Shown in pieces: positions 1-9,193 of a stretch of 64,000 bases of DNA. The stretch is from Bradyrhizobium betae (GTDB lineage Bacteria > Pseudomonadota > Alphaproteobacteria > Rhizobiales > Xanthobacteraceae). The translations under genes were made by a program, and so were the position numbers. The DNA is taken from NCBI RefSeq assembly GCF_004123905.1, contig NZ_MZXW01000053.1, forward strand, positions 494,219 through 558,218, given 5' to 3'. Positions within the stretch are counted from its first letter, which is position 1. Every line of letters starts with the position of its first letter. A model generated the notes under the pieces. That model was not told where the DNA came from and ran no database searches. It saw only the letters and a program-made list of their open reading frames with translations.

Positions 1-641
1 GCCTGACGCCCCTGCTGCCGCCGGGTCCCGCGCCGTCGCAGGCCCAACGCGATGGCAGTGCCCAGGCGAATACGCAACCAGGCGCCCAGGCTGGCGCTCA
101 AGCCAACGCGGCCGCACAGTCGCGCCCCGGTGATCAAGCGAAGAATTCCGAACCGCGCGACGCCGCGCAAACACAACAGCAGGCCGTCACGCAGCTTCAG
201 TCCGCGATCGCGGATGCGCTGTCGGACATCAAGGCGGGCGCGGGACCGGTGGCCGAGGTGCGCCAGGTCGAGGAGGGCCTCCTGGTCAGCCTGACCGACG
301 ATGCGAGCTTCGGCATGTTCGCGGTCGGCTCAGCCGAGCCGCGGCCAGAACTCATCCGCGTGATCGACAAGATCGGCCCGCTGCTGGCAAAGCGCCCCGG
401 CATGATCATCGTCCGCGGTCACACCGACAATCGGCCGTACAAGTCGGAGACTTACGACAATTGGCGGCTGTCGACGGCCCGTGCGCAGATGGCCTATTAC
501 ATGCTGGTCCGCTCCGGCGTCGATGCGCAGCGGATCGAGCACGTCGAGGGTTACGCCGATCGTCGGCCGAAACTTCAGAACGACCCGGCGGCCGCGCAGA
601 ACCGCCGGATCGAGATCTTGATCCGGGAGAAGCGCTCTTGA
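1..641 (+). CDS. motB: Flagellar motor stator protein MotB, C-terminal part (5' end outside window)
   Basis: The reading frame is open from base 3 and lacks its start, so only the C-terminal part is here. The first ~75 codons are an Ala/Gln/Pro-rich linker. From about base 249 comes an OmpA/MotB peptidoglycan-binding domain with the motifs RGHTDNRP, NWRLSTARA and NRRIEI. MotB anchors the MotA/B proton channel to peptidoglycan, and the N-terminal membrane helix with its proton-carrying Asp must lie upstream of base 1. The stop TGA (639-641) overlaps the TTG start of the next gene, motC, which implies translational coupling. The gene order motB-motC-fliK matches the Sinorhizobium meliloti flagellar cluster. 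The linker rules out a generic OmpA lipoprotein less firmly than this neighbourhood does. Confidence 0.9.
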   Translation, partial: LTPLLPPGPAPSQAQRDGSAQANTQPGAQAGAQANAAAQSRPGDQAKNSEPRDAAQTQQQAVTQLQSAIADALSDIKAGAGPVAEVRQVEEGLLVSLTDDASFGMFAVGSAEPRPELIRVIDKIGPLLAKRPGMIIVRGHTDNRPYKSETYDNWRLSTARAQMAYYMLVRSGVDAQRIEHVEGYADRRPKLQNDPAAAQNRRIEILIREKRS

Positions 642-1849
642 TCAGGCCGCTCCTCTGCGCCGTGTTGCTGATGGCGTTGCCGCTGACGGCCGCACGCGTA
701 TTGGCCGATCCGGCTCCAGCGTCGGCTGCGGCGCCAGCGCCGGCGTCGACATCGAGCGAACCCTATGAGCTCGTGCGCGGATTGCAGGCGGTGCAGGACG
801 GCATCGCCAGCGGCGACACCGCGGCGCATGGCAGCCATATCGCGCTGATCCGGCAGATCGGCGAAAAGTTTCTCGCCGCCGATGCGAACGTGTGGAGCAA
901 CCCGCAGAACGGCCAGGCCGTCGTCATCTACCTGCTCAGCGGCGGCGCGCCGCAAGTGGTGCGCAAGCTGCCGCGCGACAAGATCAACGTCGACGGACGG
1001 CTGTTCGATGGCGCGCTCGCCTATGTCGAGGGCCGACAGGACGAGGCGCGCGAGCTGCTCAAGGACGTCAAGCCGCGGACGATTCCGTCGGGCCTGGGCG
1101 GGCAGGTCGCGCTGGTCCAGGGCGCGTTGTTCGCGCGTGCCGAGGCATCGTTTGCGATCGAGCGTCTCGACGACGCGCGCCTGCTGCTGCCCGGCACGCT
1201 CGTCGAGGAGGCGGCACTGCGGCGCGAGATCCTGCTGGTCGGGCAGGCCGAGGAGTTCGACAAGTTCGAGTTCCTGACGCTGGCCTATATCCGTCACTAC
1301 CGCAACTCGATCTATGCCGGCGATTTCTGGCAGCGCTTCTCCACGGGCCTGACGCAATCGAGCCTCGCGTTCGACGAGAACCGGTTCGCGCGGATCGTCA
1401 CGTTGCTGGAGCAGATCGACCGCGCGAGCCGCCTCAAGCTCTATCTCGTCATCGCGCGCAGTGCAATGGTGCGTGGACGGATGGCCGTGACCCGGCTCGC
1501 TGGCGAGCGAGCGCTCACGCTCAGCGCCGATGCCTCGGTCGAGCGCGAGCGGGCGCATTTCTTCCGTGGTGCCTCGCGGGTGCTCACCGACGAATATGAC
1601 GGCGGTCTCGCCGAGCTGAAGGCGCTCGACCGGTCGAAGCTGCCCGAGCACGACGTTCCGCTCCTCAATGCAACGGTTCAGCTTGCGCTCGATGTCCGCA
1701 AGCCGTTCGCGGGCGGACCCGCCGCCGCGGCCGAAAAACCTCCGGTGACGCCGGCGCGTGTCGATCTCGCATCATCGACCGCAACCCTCGCACGCGCGCA
1801 GAAGCAGCTCGGCGAACTCGAACTCCTCACCAGGGATCGTCGTCCATGA
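638..1849 (+). CDS. motC: Periplasmic flagellar motor protein MotC
   Basis: About 403 residues. TTG at 638 is chosen because GGGAG (625-629) lies eight bases upstream and the codon overlaps the motB stop. It also gives a clean signal peptide (hydrophobic LLCAVLLMALPLTAARVLA) followed by an Ala/Pro-rich stretch. The rest is soluble and helical, with TPR-like helix pairs. MotC is a rhizobial periplasmic protein that partners MotB and is needed for motor rotation. The position between motB and fliK, and the size, fit the family. The stop overlaps the fliK start (ATGA at 1846-1849), so motB-motC-fliK are probably translated as a coupled unit. The first in-frame ATG lies only a few codons downstream, inside the signal peptide. 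Confidence 0.85.
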   Translation: MIRPLLCAVLLMALPLTAARVLADPAPASAAAPAPASTSSEPYELVRGLQAVQDGIASGDTAAHGSHIALIRQIGEKFLAADANVWSNPQNGQAVVIYLLSGGAPQVVRKLPRDKINVDGRLFDGALAYVEGRQDEARELLKDVKPRTIPSGLGGQVALVQGALFARAEASFAIERLDDARLLLPGTLVEEAALRREILLVGQAEEFDKFEFLTLAYIRHYRNSIYAGDFWQRFSTGLTQSSLAFDENRFARIVTLLEQIDRASRLKLYLVIARSAMVRGRMAVTRLAGERALTLSADASVERERAHFFRGASRVLTDEYDGGLAELKALDRSKLPEHDVPLLNATVQLALDVRKPFAGGPAAAAEKPPVTPARVDLASSTATLARAQKQLGELELLTRDRRP

Positions 1850-3195
1850 CCAAGCTCAGCGGAACCTCCGGGCAGCTCTTCTCCGGTCTAGCCGAGAGCC
1901 TCAACATGCGCGGGACGTCGCGATTGGCCAAGGGCGCCGCGAGCAAATCGCAGGCGGATTCGTCGTTCAATGATCTGCTCCACACCGTCTCGAACATGGC
2001 GAAGCGGGCGCTGAACGATGATGGCAGCGATACGACCGTGAAAGCCGGAACGCTGCGGGCGCGCCTGGTGCATCCGGCCGGGAAGGACAAGACGGACGAG
2101 GCGGTGGAGGATCGCACCGACGCGACCGATGAGCCCAAATCTGCGAACGAGTCCGACAAATCGGCTGACGCGCCGTCGGACAAGCAAGCACCGACCGATC
2201 AGGTGATGAAGGCGGACGTCCAGAGCCGATCGAGCATTCCAACGATCGTCGGGCAGGATCTGGCGGCGGTGCCGGCCATGAAACCGCAAATCCAGCCGCA
2301 GACGCAATCCGCTGCGGACAGGAAGGACTCGTCCACGCGCGACGAACGATCGTCCGCAACGAAGCGCGATGTTCAGGGCGTCGGCATGGCGAAGGCGGCC
2401 ACGGCCGATCCCGCGCCAACCGCTGCTGCTCCAGCCAATACGCGTGCGCAGGGCCCGGCTTCGCAAGCGGCGGCATCGCCGCTGCAAGGCGATGAAGCTG
2501 CGCCAAAAGCAATGCCCGCGTCATCCGGTTTCGAGGCTGTCACGGCCAATGTGGAACGTGCAGTCAAGGCCTCGGCCCGGGATGCATTGCCCGAGACGAC
2601 CAAGGTCACCGTGGTACAGCAGGAGACCCATCTGCCGCCGGCCCAATTCAACGCCCCGCAACAGGTCGCCAATGCGGTCGTCGCCGAGTTGAAGGAGACG
2701 CCGGCGTCGACCGCGTCTGCCGCCGCCGATCTCGCGACGTCGCAGGGCAACGCGCCGGATCAGCCGCTCAAGATTCTGACCATCAATCTCGAGCCGCCGC
2801 AGCTCGGCAACGTCACCGTTCGCCTTCGTCTCGTCGGTACCGAAGTGTCGGTACAGCTTGCCGCCGAACGCAAGGATACGAGCCAGATGCTGGACCAGCA
2901 GCGCGACTCGATCCGCGATCTGATGCAGTCGGCGGGCTACGTCGCCGACGTTGCGCCGGTCCAGCACGGTTCGCTGGACGGATTCCAGAGCGGCTCCGGC
3001 CAGTCGCAATCGCAGCTCTCGGGCCAGCAACAGCCACCGTCCCAGTCGCAAGGCACGTTCGACGGCGCCGGCAATTCGTCGGGGCAATCGGACAACGGCG
3101 CGAAGCAGGCTCGCCAGGAGCGCCAGTCCAACCAGGAGACGCGTCATGACCAGGACGTGGGCCCGCAGACTCGTCGCGGCCCTGTTTATCTGTAA
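1846..3195 (+). CDS. fliK: Flagellar hook-length control protein FliK (MotD-type)
   Basis: 449 residues. The long N-terminal part (about 1-300) is low-complexity, rich in Ala, Asp, Lys, Gln and Thr, as expected for the secreted ruler segment. Residues ~306-375 form the conserved hook-length domain (begins PLKILTINLEPPQLGNVTV), which switches export specificity through FlhB when the hook is finished. A Gln/Ser-rich tail follows. In S. meliloti the gene at this position was first called motD and then recognised as fliK. The start overlaps the motC stop, and the 3' end overlaps the transglycosylase gene by about 50 bases. The low-complexity part will align poorly, so the C-terminal domain and synteny carry the call. 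Confidence 0.87.
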   Translation: MTKLSGTSGQLFSGLAESLNMRGTSRLAKGAASKSQADSSFNDLLHTVSNMAKRALNDDGSDTTVKAGTLRARLVHPAGKDKTDEAVEDRTDATDEPKSANESDKSADAPSDKQAPTDQVMKADVQSRSSIPTIVGQDLAAVPAMKPQIQPQTQSAADRKDSSTRDERSSATKRDVQGVGMAKAATADPAPTAAAPANTRAQGPASQAAASPLQGDEAAPKAMPASSGFEAVTANVERAVKASARDALPETTKVTVVQQETHLPPAQFNAPQQVANAVVAELKETPASTASAAADLATSQGNAPDQPLKILTINLEPPQLGNVTVRLRLVGTEVSVQLAAERKDTSQMLDQQRDSIRDLMQSAGYVADVAPVQHGSLDGFQSGSGQSQSQLSGQQQPPSQSQGTFDGAGNSSGQSDNGAKQARQERQSNQETRHDQDVGPQTRRGPVYL

Positions 3196-3727
3196 TGCGG
3201 GCGCTGCGGCAGCGGCGACCGACAATTCGCGCCCCTGCGAGCGCGAGATGGCACGTGCGTCCCAGCAGCACGGCATTCCGCTCGGCATTCTCTACGCCGT
3301 CGGGCTCACCGAGACCGGGCGGCGCGGCGCGCTCTATCCTTACGCGCTCGGTGCCGACGGCCAGACCGTGTTCGCCAAGGACATGAAGGATGCGATCGCG
3401 AATTTCGAGGCGATGCGAGCCAAGGGCATCAAGCTGATCGATCTCGGCTGCATGCAGATCAACCATTACTATCACGGCGACAAGTTCAACTCGGTGCAGG
3501 CGATGTTCGACCCCGCGAAGAACGTCGAATATGCCGCGCGCTTCCTCAAGGAGTTGAAGCAGCGCGAGGGCAGCTGGACCATGGCAGTCGCCCGCTACAA
3601 TGCCGGCCCCAACAACCAGCCGGCGCAAAAGCGCTACGTCTGCCACATCGTCGCTCACCTCGTCTCCAGCGGCTTCGGCGCGTGGACCGACAAGGCGCGC
3701 TCGTTCTGTCAGCCGAAGACGACATGA
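3146..3727 (+). CDS. Flagellar-locus lytic transglycosylase (SLT domain), exported
   Basis: 193 residues. ATG at 3146 has AGGAG eight bases upstream and opens a signal peptide (RRLVAALFICNAGAAAAA). The mature part is a single SLT lysozyme-like domain: probable catalytic Glu56 in the LTETG motif, the GCMQIN motif at 101-106 and AVARYNAGP at 147-155. Such enzymes cut peptidoglycan so that the rod can cross the wall. In S. meliloti an equivalent gene (orf38) also follows fliK. It overlaps the end of fliK in another frame. Because a separate rod-binding protein without a muramidase domain sits at 12,446, the two activities of enterobacterial FlgJ appear to be split between these two genes. Confidence 0.85.
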   Translation: MTRTWARRLVAALFICNAGAAAAATDNSRPCEREMARASQQHGIPLGILYAVGLTETGRRGALYPYALGADGQTVFAKDMKDAIANFEAMRAKGIKLIDLGCMQINHYYHGDKFNSVQAMFDPAKNVEYAARFLKELKQREGSWTMAVARYNAGPNNQPAQKRYVCHIVAHLVSSGFGAWTDKARSFCQPKTT

Positions 3728-3824
3728 CCAGGACGACCCGAAAGTTGTGCATGGTTCCCAATCATCAGCCCCGCGCAAGCAAGAACCCGCATTGTAGATG
3801 CAACCTGACAAAGGAGCTTAATTC

Positions 3825-5057
3825 ATGAGCCTGTATGGTGTTATGCGCACCGGCGTTTCCGGAATGAACTCGCAGTCCAACAAGCTGTCGACGGTTTCGG
3901 ACAACATCGCGAACGTCAACACGACCGGCTACAAGCGGGCTTCGACGGAATTCTCGTCGCTGATCCTGAAGAGTGGCTCCGGCAATTACGACTCCGGCGC
4001 CGTCGAGACGACCGTCCGCTATGCCATCAGCGACGGCGGAGGTACGCAGTTCACCACGTCGACCACGGATCTCCGTGTCCAGGGCAACGGCTTCTTCGTG
4101 GTCTCGAACGCCAAGAACACGCAGCAATATCTGACGCGCGCCGGCTCGTTCGTGCCGGACAGCCAGGGCAATCTGGTCAACGCGGCCGGCTACTACCTCC
4201 TGGGTCAGCCTGGTAACGTGTCCAATTTCTCGCAGAACAGCCTGTCCGGCATGCAGATCGTCAACGTCGCCCAGGTTTCGCAGGTGCCCGTGCCGTCGAC
4301 GGCGGGGACGCTCACGACCGGCAATCTGGACCCGAAGGCGGCTGTCATTGCTGGTCCGCCCGGCCCGGCGTCATATTCATCGAAGAGCTCCATCGTGGCC
4401 TACAACAATATCGGCCAGGCTGTTACGCTCGACGTCTATATGTCCCACACGGCGACGGCCGCCGGCTCGGATACCTGGCAGCTTCAGGTCTATAACTCCG
4501 CGACGGGTGCGTCGCTCGCCCCCGCCACCACTTTCACCTTCGATACGACGGCAGCCGGCAAAGGCACGCTGGCCGCGGCGAGCCCCACCAGTCTCGCCTT
4601 CACCGTCCCCGGCGGTGCGGCGATGACCATGAATCTGTCGAACATGACGCAGGTCGGAACCGACTTCAGCTTCAAGGCCACCGTCAATGGCAGCGTTCCC
4701 TCGGCTATCGACAAGGTCGATGTCGACGATGGGGGCCACGTGACGGCCATCCTCAAGAACGGACAGCAGCTGACGCTCTACACGATCATGCTTGCCGACG
4801 TCGCGAGCCCTGACAATCTCACGCCCGAGCCTGGTAACGTCTATTCGACCAACATGAATTCCGGCAATGCACAGGCCGGGAATGCCGGCACCGGCGGGCT
4901 CGGCACGATTCAGTCCGGCGCCCTGGAAGAGTCCAACGTCGATCTCGCGGATGAGCTCACCGGGATGATCGAGGCGCAGCGCGGCTTCACCGCAAACTCG
5001 AAATCGTTCCAGACCGGCGCCGACTTGCTCGACGTCGTCGTCAACTTGAAGCGCTGA
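3825..5057 (+). CDS. flgE: Flagellar hook protein FlgE
   Basis: 410 residues, preceded by a strong ribosome site (AAAGGAG, 3811-3817) within a 97-bp gap, so it may have its own promoter. The N-terminus shows the flagellar rod/hook signature (MSLYGVMRTGVSGMNSQSNK, then SDNIANVNTTGYKR). The C-terminus has the matching coiled-coil motif (ELTGMIEAQRGFTANSKSFQ). The central part is the variable hook domain, rich in Ser, Thr, Gly and Ala. It polymerises into the universal joint outside the cell, exported by the type III apparatus whose fliQ, flhA and fliR genes lie downstream. Length and position fit the alphaproteobacterial FlgE well. Confidence 0.95.
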   Translation: MSLYGVMRTGVSGMNSQSNKLSTVSDNIANVNTTGYKRASTEFSSLILKSGSGNYDSGAVETTVRYAISDGGGTQFTTSTTDLRVQGNGFFVVSNAKNTQQYLTRAGSFVPDSQGNLVNAAGYYLLGQPGNVSNFSQNSLSGMQIVNVAQVSQVPVPSTAGTLTTGNLDPKAAVIAGPPGPASYSSKSSIVAYNNIGQAVTLDVYMSHTATAAGSDTWQLQVYNSATGASLAPATTFTFDTTAAGKGTLAAASPTSLAFTVPGGAAMTMNLSNMTQVGTDFSFKATVNGSVPSAIDKVDVDDGGHVTAILKNGQQLTLYTIMLADVASPDNLTPEPGNVYSTNMNSGNAQAGNAGTGGLGTIQSGALEESNVDLADELTGMIEAQRGFTANSKSFQTGADLLDVVVNLKR

Positions 5058-5091
5058 ATCCTTCAGCGCTCGTCCCGGGCAAGAGTAGATC

Positions 5092-6567
5092 ATGTCCCTT
5101 ACCACTGCTCTCGACTCCGCTCGCGCCTCGCTCATGGCGTCGGGCATCCAGTCGTCGACGATCTCGCGCAACATCGCCGGGGCCGGCGCCACCGGCTATT
5201 CACGCAAGATCGCCGTGCTGGACAACCTCCCAGGCGCCGGCGTCTACGTCGCGGCGATCCAGCGCGCCGCCAGTTCGGGTCTCTACGACAACGTCCTGGT
5301 CGCGACCTCGTCGTCGGCCAAGCAGAACGCGATTTATGACGGTCTCCAGAAAATCGCATCCGCCACGGTGGACGATACGGAGCTCGACCAGTCGCCGACG
5401 GCGCAGCTCAACGCGCTGAAGAAGGCGCTGCAGCAATACGCCAACGCCCCTGATAACACCACGCTGGCACAGGCGGCGGTCACGTCCGCCAAGGACATGG
5501 CGACCGCCCTCAACCAGGCGACCCAGGCCGTGCAGTCGGTCCGTGAGGGCGCGGATGCCGACATGAAGGTGTCGGTTCAGAACATCAATCAGCTGCTCTC
5601 CCAGTTCCAGTCCGTGAACACCGCGATCGTGAAGGGCACGATCGCCGGCGACGACATCACCGACTTCCTCGACCAGCGCGACAGCATCGTCTCGAAGCTG
5701 TCGCAGGAGCTCGGCGTCTCGATGTCGCTCCGTCCCAACGGGGACGCGGCGCTCTACACCGACAGCGGCGCCGTCCTGTTCGACAAGACGGCGCGCACGG
5801 TGAGTTTCGCGGCGACCGACATCTATACGGCCGGCACCACCGGCAATGCGGTCTACGTCGACGGCGTGCCGGTGACCGGAGCCAATTCGGTGATGCCGCT
5901 GAAGTCGGGCAAGCTCGCGGGCCTTGCTCAGCTACGTGACAAGGACACCGTGACCTATCAGAGCCAGCTCGACGAAGTCGCGCGCGGCCTGATCAATACG
6001 TTCAGGGAAAGCGATCAGACCGCCGCGGCGCTGCCCGACGTTCCCGGTCTCTTCACCTATCCCGGCGCGCCGGCGATGCCGGCGAGCGCCACCGTCTCGG
6101 TCGGCCTTGCCGGCCTGATCAGTGTCGCGGCGTCAGTCGACCCGGCCCAGGGCGGCAACCCCAATCTGCTGCGCGACGGTGCGATCAGCGGCAACGTCGC
6201 ATACCGGTACAACACCGCGGGCAACGGCGGCTACTCGGCCCGGCTGCAGCAACTCATCGGAGGCATGGATGCGGCGCAGCCGTTCGATGCAACAACGCAG
6301 GGCAAGCCGAGCGGCAGCCTGATCGACTTCGCGTCGTCGTCGGCGAGCTGGATCGAAAACCAGCGCAAGACCGCGGATTCCAACGTCACCTACCAGAAAA
6401 CGCTGCTCGACCGCAGCACGGCGGCGCTGTCCAACGTCAGCGGCGTCAACATGGACGACGAGATGTCGCTGATGCTCCAGGTCGAGCGCACCTATTCGGC
6501 ATCGTCGAAGATCATCTCGACCGTCGACCAAATGCTGCAGAGCCTGCTGGCTGCCGTGGGGAATTAA
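5092..6567 (+). CDS. flgK: Flagellar hook-associated protein 1 FlgK
   Basis: 491 residues. The N-terminus (MSLTTALDSARASLMASGIQ, then ISRNIAGAGATGYSRK) and the C-terminus (NMDDEMSLMLQVERTYSASSKIISTVDQML) carry the paired helices typical of FlgK. FlgK forms the first of two junction rings between hook and filament. The gene begins 34 bp after flgE and is followed three bases later by flgL, the second junction protein, as in most flagellar operons. It has no signal peptide, as expected for a substrate of flagellar export. Its chaperone in other bacteria is FlgN, and a candidate lies at 12,968. Confidence 0.95.
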   Translation: MSLTTALDSARASLMASGIQSSTISRNIAGAGATGYSRKIAVLDNLPGAGVYVAAIQRAASSGLYDNVLVATSSSAKQNAIYDGLQKIASATVDDTELDQSPTAQLNALKKALQQYANAPDNTTLAQAAVTSAKDMATALNQATQAVQSVREGADADMKVSVQNINQLLSQFQSVNTAIVKGTIAGDDITDFLDQRDSIVSKLSQELGVSMSLRPNGDAALYTDSGAVLFDKTARTVSFAATDIYTAGTTGNAVYVDGVPVTGANSVMPLKSGKLAGLAQLRDKDTVTYQSQLDEVARGLINTFRESDQTAAALPDVPGLFTYPGAPAMPASATVSVGLAGLISVAASVDPAQGGNPNLLRDGAISGNVAYRYNTAGNGGYSARLQQLIGGMDAAQPFDATTQGKPSGSLIDFASSSASWIENQRKTADSNVTYQKTLLDRSTAALSNVSGVNMDDEMSLMLQVERTYSASSKIISTVDQMLQSLLAAVGN

Positions 6568-6570
6568 GCC

Positions 6571-7617
6571 ATGATGAGCGCGAACTACATCTCGACCTTG
6601 ATGCTGTCCTCATCGTTGAGGTCCTCGATCACCAACAATCAGGCTGCGCTGAGCAAGGCCTCGACCGAGGCCACCACCGGCCGCTTCTACGATGTCGGTC
6701 TCGAGCTTGGTGCCACGACGGGAAGCGACCTCACCCTGCGGGCAGACTGGAGCTTCGCCGATCAGCTCGTCGATACCAACGGGCTCGTCGCGGGACGCCT
6801 GGACATCACGCAGAGCCGGATCACCCAGCTCGGCACGACCGCAACGGACTTCCTCAAGGACCTGATCGCAGCCCGCAGTACCGACGGCGGCGGCCGGATC
6901 ATCCTGCCGCCTGCGTCCTCCAACCTCCAGGATCTGATCGGCGCGCTGAACGTCTCCTATAACGGCTCGTATCTGTTCTCGGGCATCAACACGCAGAACA
7001 CGCCGGTCACGGCCTATGCCACGGGCACAGCCAGCAAGAACCAGGTCGATGCCGATTTCCTTGCGACTTTCGGCTTCTCGCAATCCTCGCCTAACGTGAA
7101 GAACATCACCCCGGCGCAGATGCAGACCTTCCTCAACACCACCTTCGATGCCGAGTTCGCGAGCCCGGCCTGGAACACCAATTGGTCGTCGGCCACCGAC
7201 CAGGTCATGCAGAGCCGTATCTCGACGACCGAGATCGCCGATACGTCCGTCAGCGCCAACCAGACCGGCTTCCGCAAGCTTGCCGAGGCCTACACCATGA
7301 TGGCCGATCTCGGGAATGCGAACCTGGACCAGTCGACGTTTCAGGTCGTCGTGGACAAGGCCATCGGCCTGGTCGGAACCGCCATCACTGACCTCGCTAC
7401 GCTCGGCGGCAATATCGGCACGGTCCAGCAGCGGATGACCACCGCAACCGACAAGCTGAAGGCGCAGCAGGACATTCTGAACAATCAGATCGTCGGTATC
7501 GAGAAGGTCGATCCGGCGGAAGCGTCGGTGCGCGTCAATGTGCTCCAGACCCAGATCCAGACGGCGCTCGCGCTGACGTCGCAGCTCCAGAAGATCAGCC
7601 TCATCAACTATCTCTGA
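6571..7617 (+). CDS. flgL: Flagellar hook-associated protein 3 FlgL
   Basis: 348 residues. It has the flagellin-like N-terminal helix with the motif LRSSITNNQAALSKASTEATTGR, and a C-terminal helix that ends in LTSQLQKISLINYL. FlgL forms the second hook-filament junction layer. The start is one of two consecutive ATG codons (6571 or 6574), three bases after the flgK stop. A bifunctional flagellin was considered, but the length, the position after flgK and the lack of a variable central domain favour FlgL. No flagellin gene is present in this window. Confidence 0.92.
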   Translation: MMSANYISTLMLSSSLRSSITNNQAALSKASTEATTGRFYDVGLELGATTGSDLTLRADWSFADQLVDTNGLVAGRLDITQSRITQLGTTATDFLKDLIAARSTDGGGRIILPPASSNLQDLIGALNVSYNGSYLFSGINTQNTPVTAYATGTASKNQVDADFLATFGFSQSSPNVKNITPAQMQTFLNTTFDAEFASPAWNTNWSSATDQVMQSRISTTEIADTSVSANQTGFRKLAEAYTMMADLGNANLDQSTFQVVVDKAIGLVGTAITDLATLGGNIGTVQQRMTTATDKLKAQQDILNNQIVGIEKVDPAEASVRVNVLQTQIQTALALTSQLQKISLINYL

Positions 7618-7669
7618 GCCCGGGCCGCCGTCGCTTTCTCATTGAAATTCCTGCGCAGAGTTTGTCCGG

Positions 7670-8014
7670 ATGACTTTTGAATCCTACGAAACGGTCGTTG
7701 AAGACAGCGGCTACGAGGCGCGGGGGCGCGAGCGCCAGGCGCTCAGCCTCGGCATCGATCGGCTGGAACGGCTCCAGAACGAACGCTTCAACATGGAGGA
7801 TCAGGTCCAGAGCCTGCTTTACGTCCGGCGGCTATGGACCATCTTCATCGAGGATCTCGCACATCCGGAAAACGGGCTTCCCGAGAAGCTGCGAGCCGAC
7901 ATCATCTCGATCGGCCTGTGGGTGGTCAAGGAAGCCGATCGCCTTCGCGAGGAACGGTCGAGCGACGTGATGCAGCTCATCGAAATCAACCGCCTGATCC
8001 GAGACGCTCTCTGA
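7670..8014 (+). CDS. flaF: Flagellar biosynthesis regulator FlaF
   Basis: 114 residues, all helical, of the alphaproteobacterial FlaF family (motifs YETVVEDSG, LERLQNERFNMEDQ, LYVRRLWTIFIEDL). In Caulobacter and rhizobia FlaF promotes flagellin production or secretion and opposes FlbT. The stop overlaps the flbT start (ATGA, 8011-8016), so the two partners are translationally coupled. The arrangement flgL-flaF-flbT-flgD is the same as in S. meliloti. There is no export signal and the protein should act in the cytoplasm. Confidence 0.9.
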   Translation: MTFESYETVVEDSGYEARGRERQALSLGIDRLERLQNERFNMEDQVQSLLYVRRLWTIFIEDLAHPENGLPEKLRADIISIGLWVVKEADRLREERSSDVMQLIEINRLIRDAL

Positions 8015-8424
8015 TGAAAATCTCGTTGCGCGCGGGCGAACGGATCTACATCAACGGCGCGGTGCTGCGCGTGGACCGCAAGGTCTCGCTCGAACTCGTC
8101 AACGACGTGATGTTCCTGCTCGAAGGGCAGGTCATGCAGGCGTCCGACGCCACCACGGCGCTGCGGCAGCTCTATTTCATCGTCCAGCTCATGCTGATCA
8201 ACCCGACCGACATCCGGGATGCTTCGGCGCTCTACGCGCAGCACCACTCGGCCCTGGTCGCAGTGTGCGAAAGCCGCGAGATGCTGGAGGGGCTTGCGGC
8301 GGCCGACGAGCTGGTCGAGACGACCCGTTACTTCGAGGCGCTCAAGCGGATCCGGGCACTGTTCCCGGTGGAGCAGGCCATCCTGGCCGGCGCCGCGACC
8401 GATTCCCCATCCGAGGCGGCCTGA
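8014..8424 (+). CDS. flbT: Flagellin post-transcriptional regulator FlbT
   Basis: 136 residues. It starts with the FlbT signature (MKISLRAGERIYINGAVLRV) and continues with VSLELVNDVMFLLEGQVMQ and LRQLYFIVQLMLINP. FlbT binds the 5' leader of flagellin mRNA and controls its stability or translation. In Bradyrhizobium each flagellar system is known to have its own FlbT, and the lateral one acts on lateral flagellin. The ATG at 8014 overlaps the flaF stop. The target flagellin genes are not in this window and must lie elsewhere in the genome. Confidence 0.92.
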   Translation: MKISLRAGERIYINGAVLRVDRKVSLELVNDVMFLLEGQVMQASDATTALRQLYFIVQLMLINPTDIRDASALYAQHHSALVAVCESREMLEGLAAADELVETTRYFEALKRIRALFPVEQAILAGAATDSPSEAA

Positions 8425-8438
8425 CAGCGGAGAGGCAC

Positions 8439-8852
8439 ATGAACGTTTCCAGCGCGACCGACAGCACCAGCAAATCGTCCAGCTCGAACACGCCCACGTC
8501 GAGCACCGGCGTCGACTACAACACGTTTCTTCGGCTCCTCATCGCCGAGATGAAGAACCAGGATCCGACCAACCCGATGGACACGTCGCAATACATGAGC
8601 CAGTTTGCGCAGCTGTCGTCGGTCGAGCAGGCGATGCAGACCAACACCAAGCTGGATTCACTGCTGTCCTCGCAGTCGTTGTCGCAGGCCTCCGGACTGA
8701 TCGGAAAGACCGTCAGCTTCACCGACTCCACCGGCGCGACCTTCACCGGCAAGGTGGCGTCGGTCTCCATCAACTCCGACGGCTCCGTCGCGACCCTCCA
8801 GGACGGCACGAAGGTCGCCGTCGGACCCGGCCTCACGATCAGCCAGTCATGA
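8439..8852 (+). CDS. flgD: Flagellar hook assembly (cap) protein FlgD
   Basis: 137 residues. ATG at 8439 follows a GGAGAGG site. A Ser/Thr-rich leader (residues 1-24) precedes the FlgD core (YNTFLRLLIAEMKNQDPTNP, then QYMSQFAQLSSVEQAMQTN), which caps the growing hook. The C-terminal part is a short beta-rich domain (KTVSFTDSTGATFTGKV). The protein is shorter than the ~220 residues of enterobacterial FlgD because the Ig-like/tudor insert is reduced, which is normal in rhizobia. The stop overlaps the fliQ start by four bases. Confidence 0.92.
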   Translation: MNVSSATDSTSKSSSSNTPTSSTGVDYNTFLRLLIAEMKNQDPTNPMDTSQYMSQFAQLSSVEQAMQTNTKLDSLLSSQSLSQASGLIGKTVSFTDSTGATFTGKVASVSINSDGSVATLQDGTKVAVGPGLTISQS

Positions 8853-9115
8853 ACGAGCGGGACGCCCTCGACATCGTCCAGGCGGCGATCTGGACCATCA
8901 TCGTGGCCTGCGGACCCGCCGTCGGTGCGGCAATGCTGGTCGGCACGCTCATCGCGCTGATGCAGGCGCTGACCCAGATCCAGGAAATGACGCTGACCTT
9001 CGTTCCGAAGATCATCGTCATTCTCCTGGTCGTGGCCGTCTCCGGCTCCTTCATCGGTGCCCATCTCTCCACCTTCACCGAGATGGTCTACTCGCATATC
9101 GAGCGCGGCTTCTGA
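8849..9115 (+). CDS. fliQ: Flagellar type III export protein FliQ
   Basis: 88 residues with two transmembrane helices (about 13-37 and 52-72), separated by the short loop QALTQIQEMTLTFVPK that is characteristic of FliQ. FliQ is part of the FliPQR export gate in the inner membrane. The ATG overlaps the flgD stop (ATGA). The neighbours flhA and fliR complete the gate genes present here. fliP and flhB are not in the window and should lie upstream. Confidence 0.95.
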   Translation: MNERDALDIVQAAIWTIIVACGPAVGAAMLVGTLIALMQALTQIQEMTLTFVPKIIVILLVVAVSGSFIGAHLSTFTEMVYSHIERGF

Positions 9116-9193
9116 GCCGCTGCGCTGTCGGCCACCACCCTCGCGTAAGCTTTACACGGCAGATTGCGGGGCGGACCCCCCTGCCGGTGACCC

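Noticed and set aside
6571..7617. Flagellin gene
   Set aside because: Flagellin-like ends, but position after flgK and length fit FlgL.
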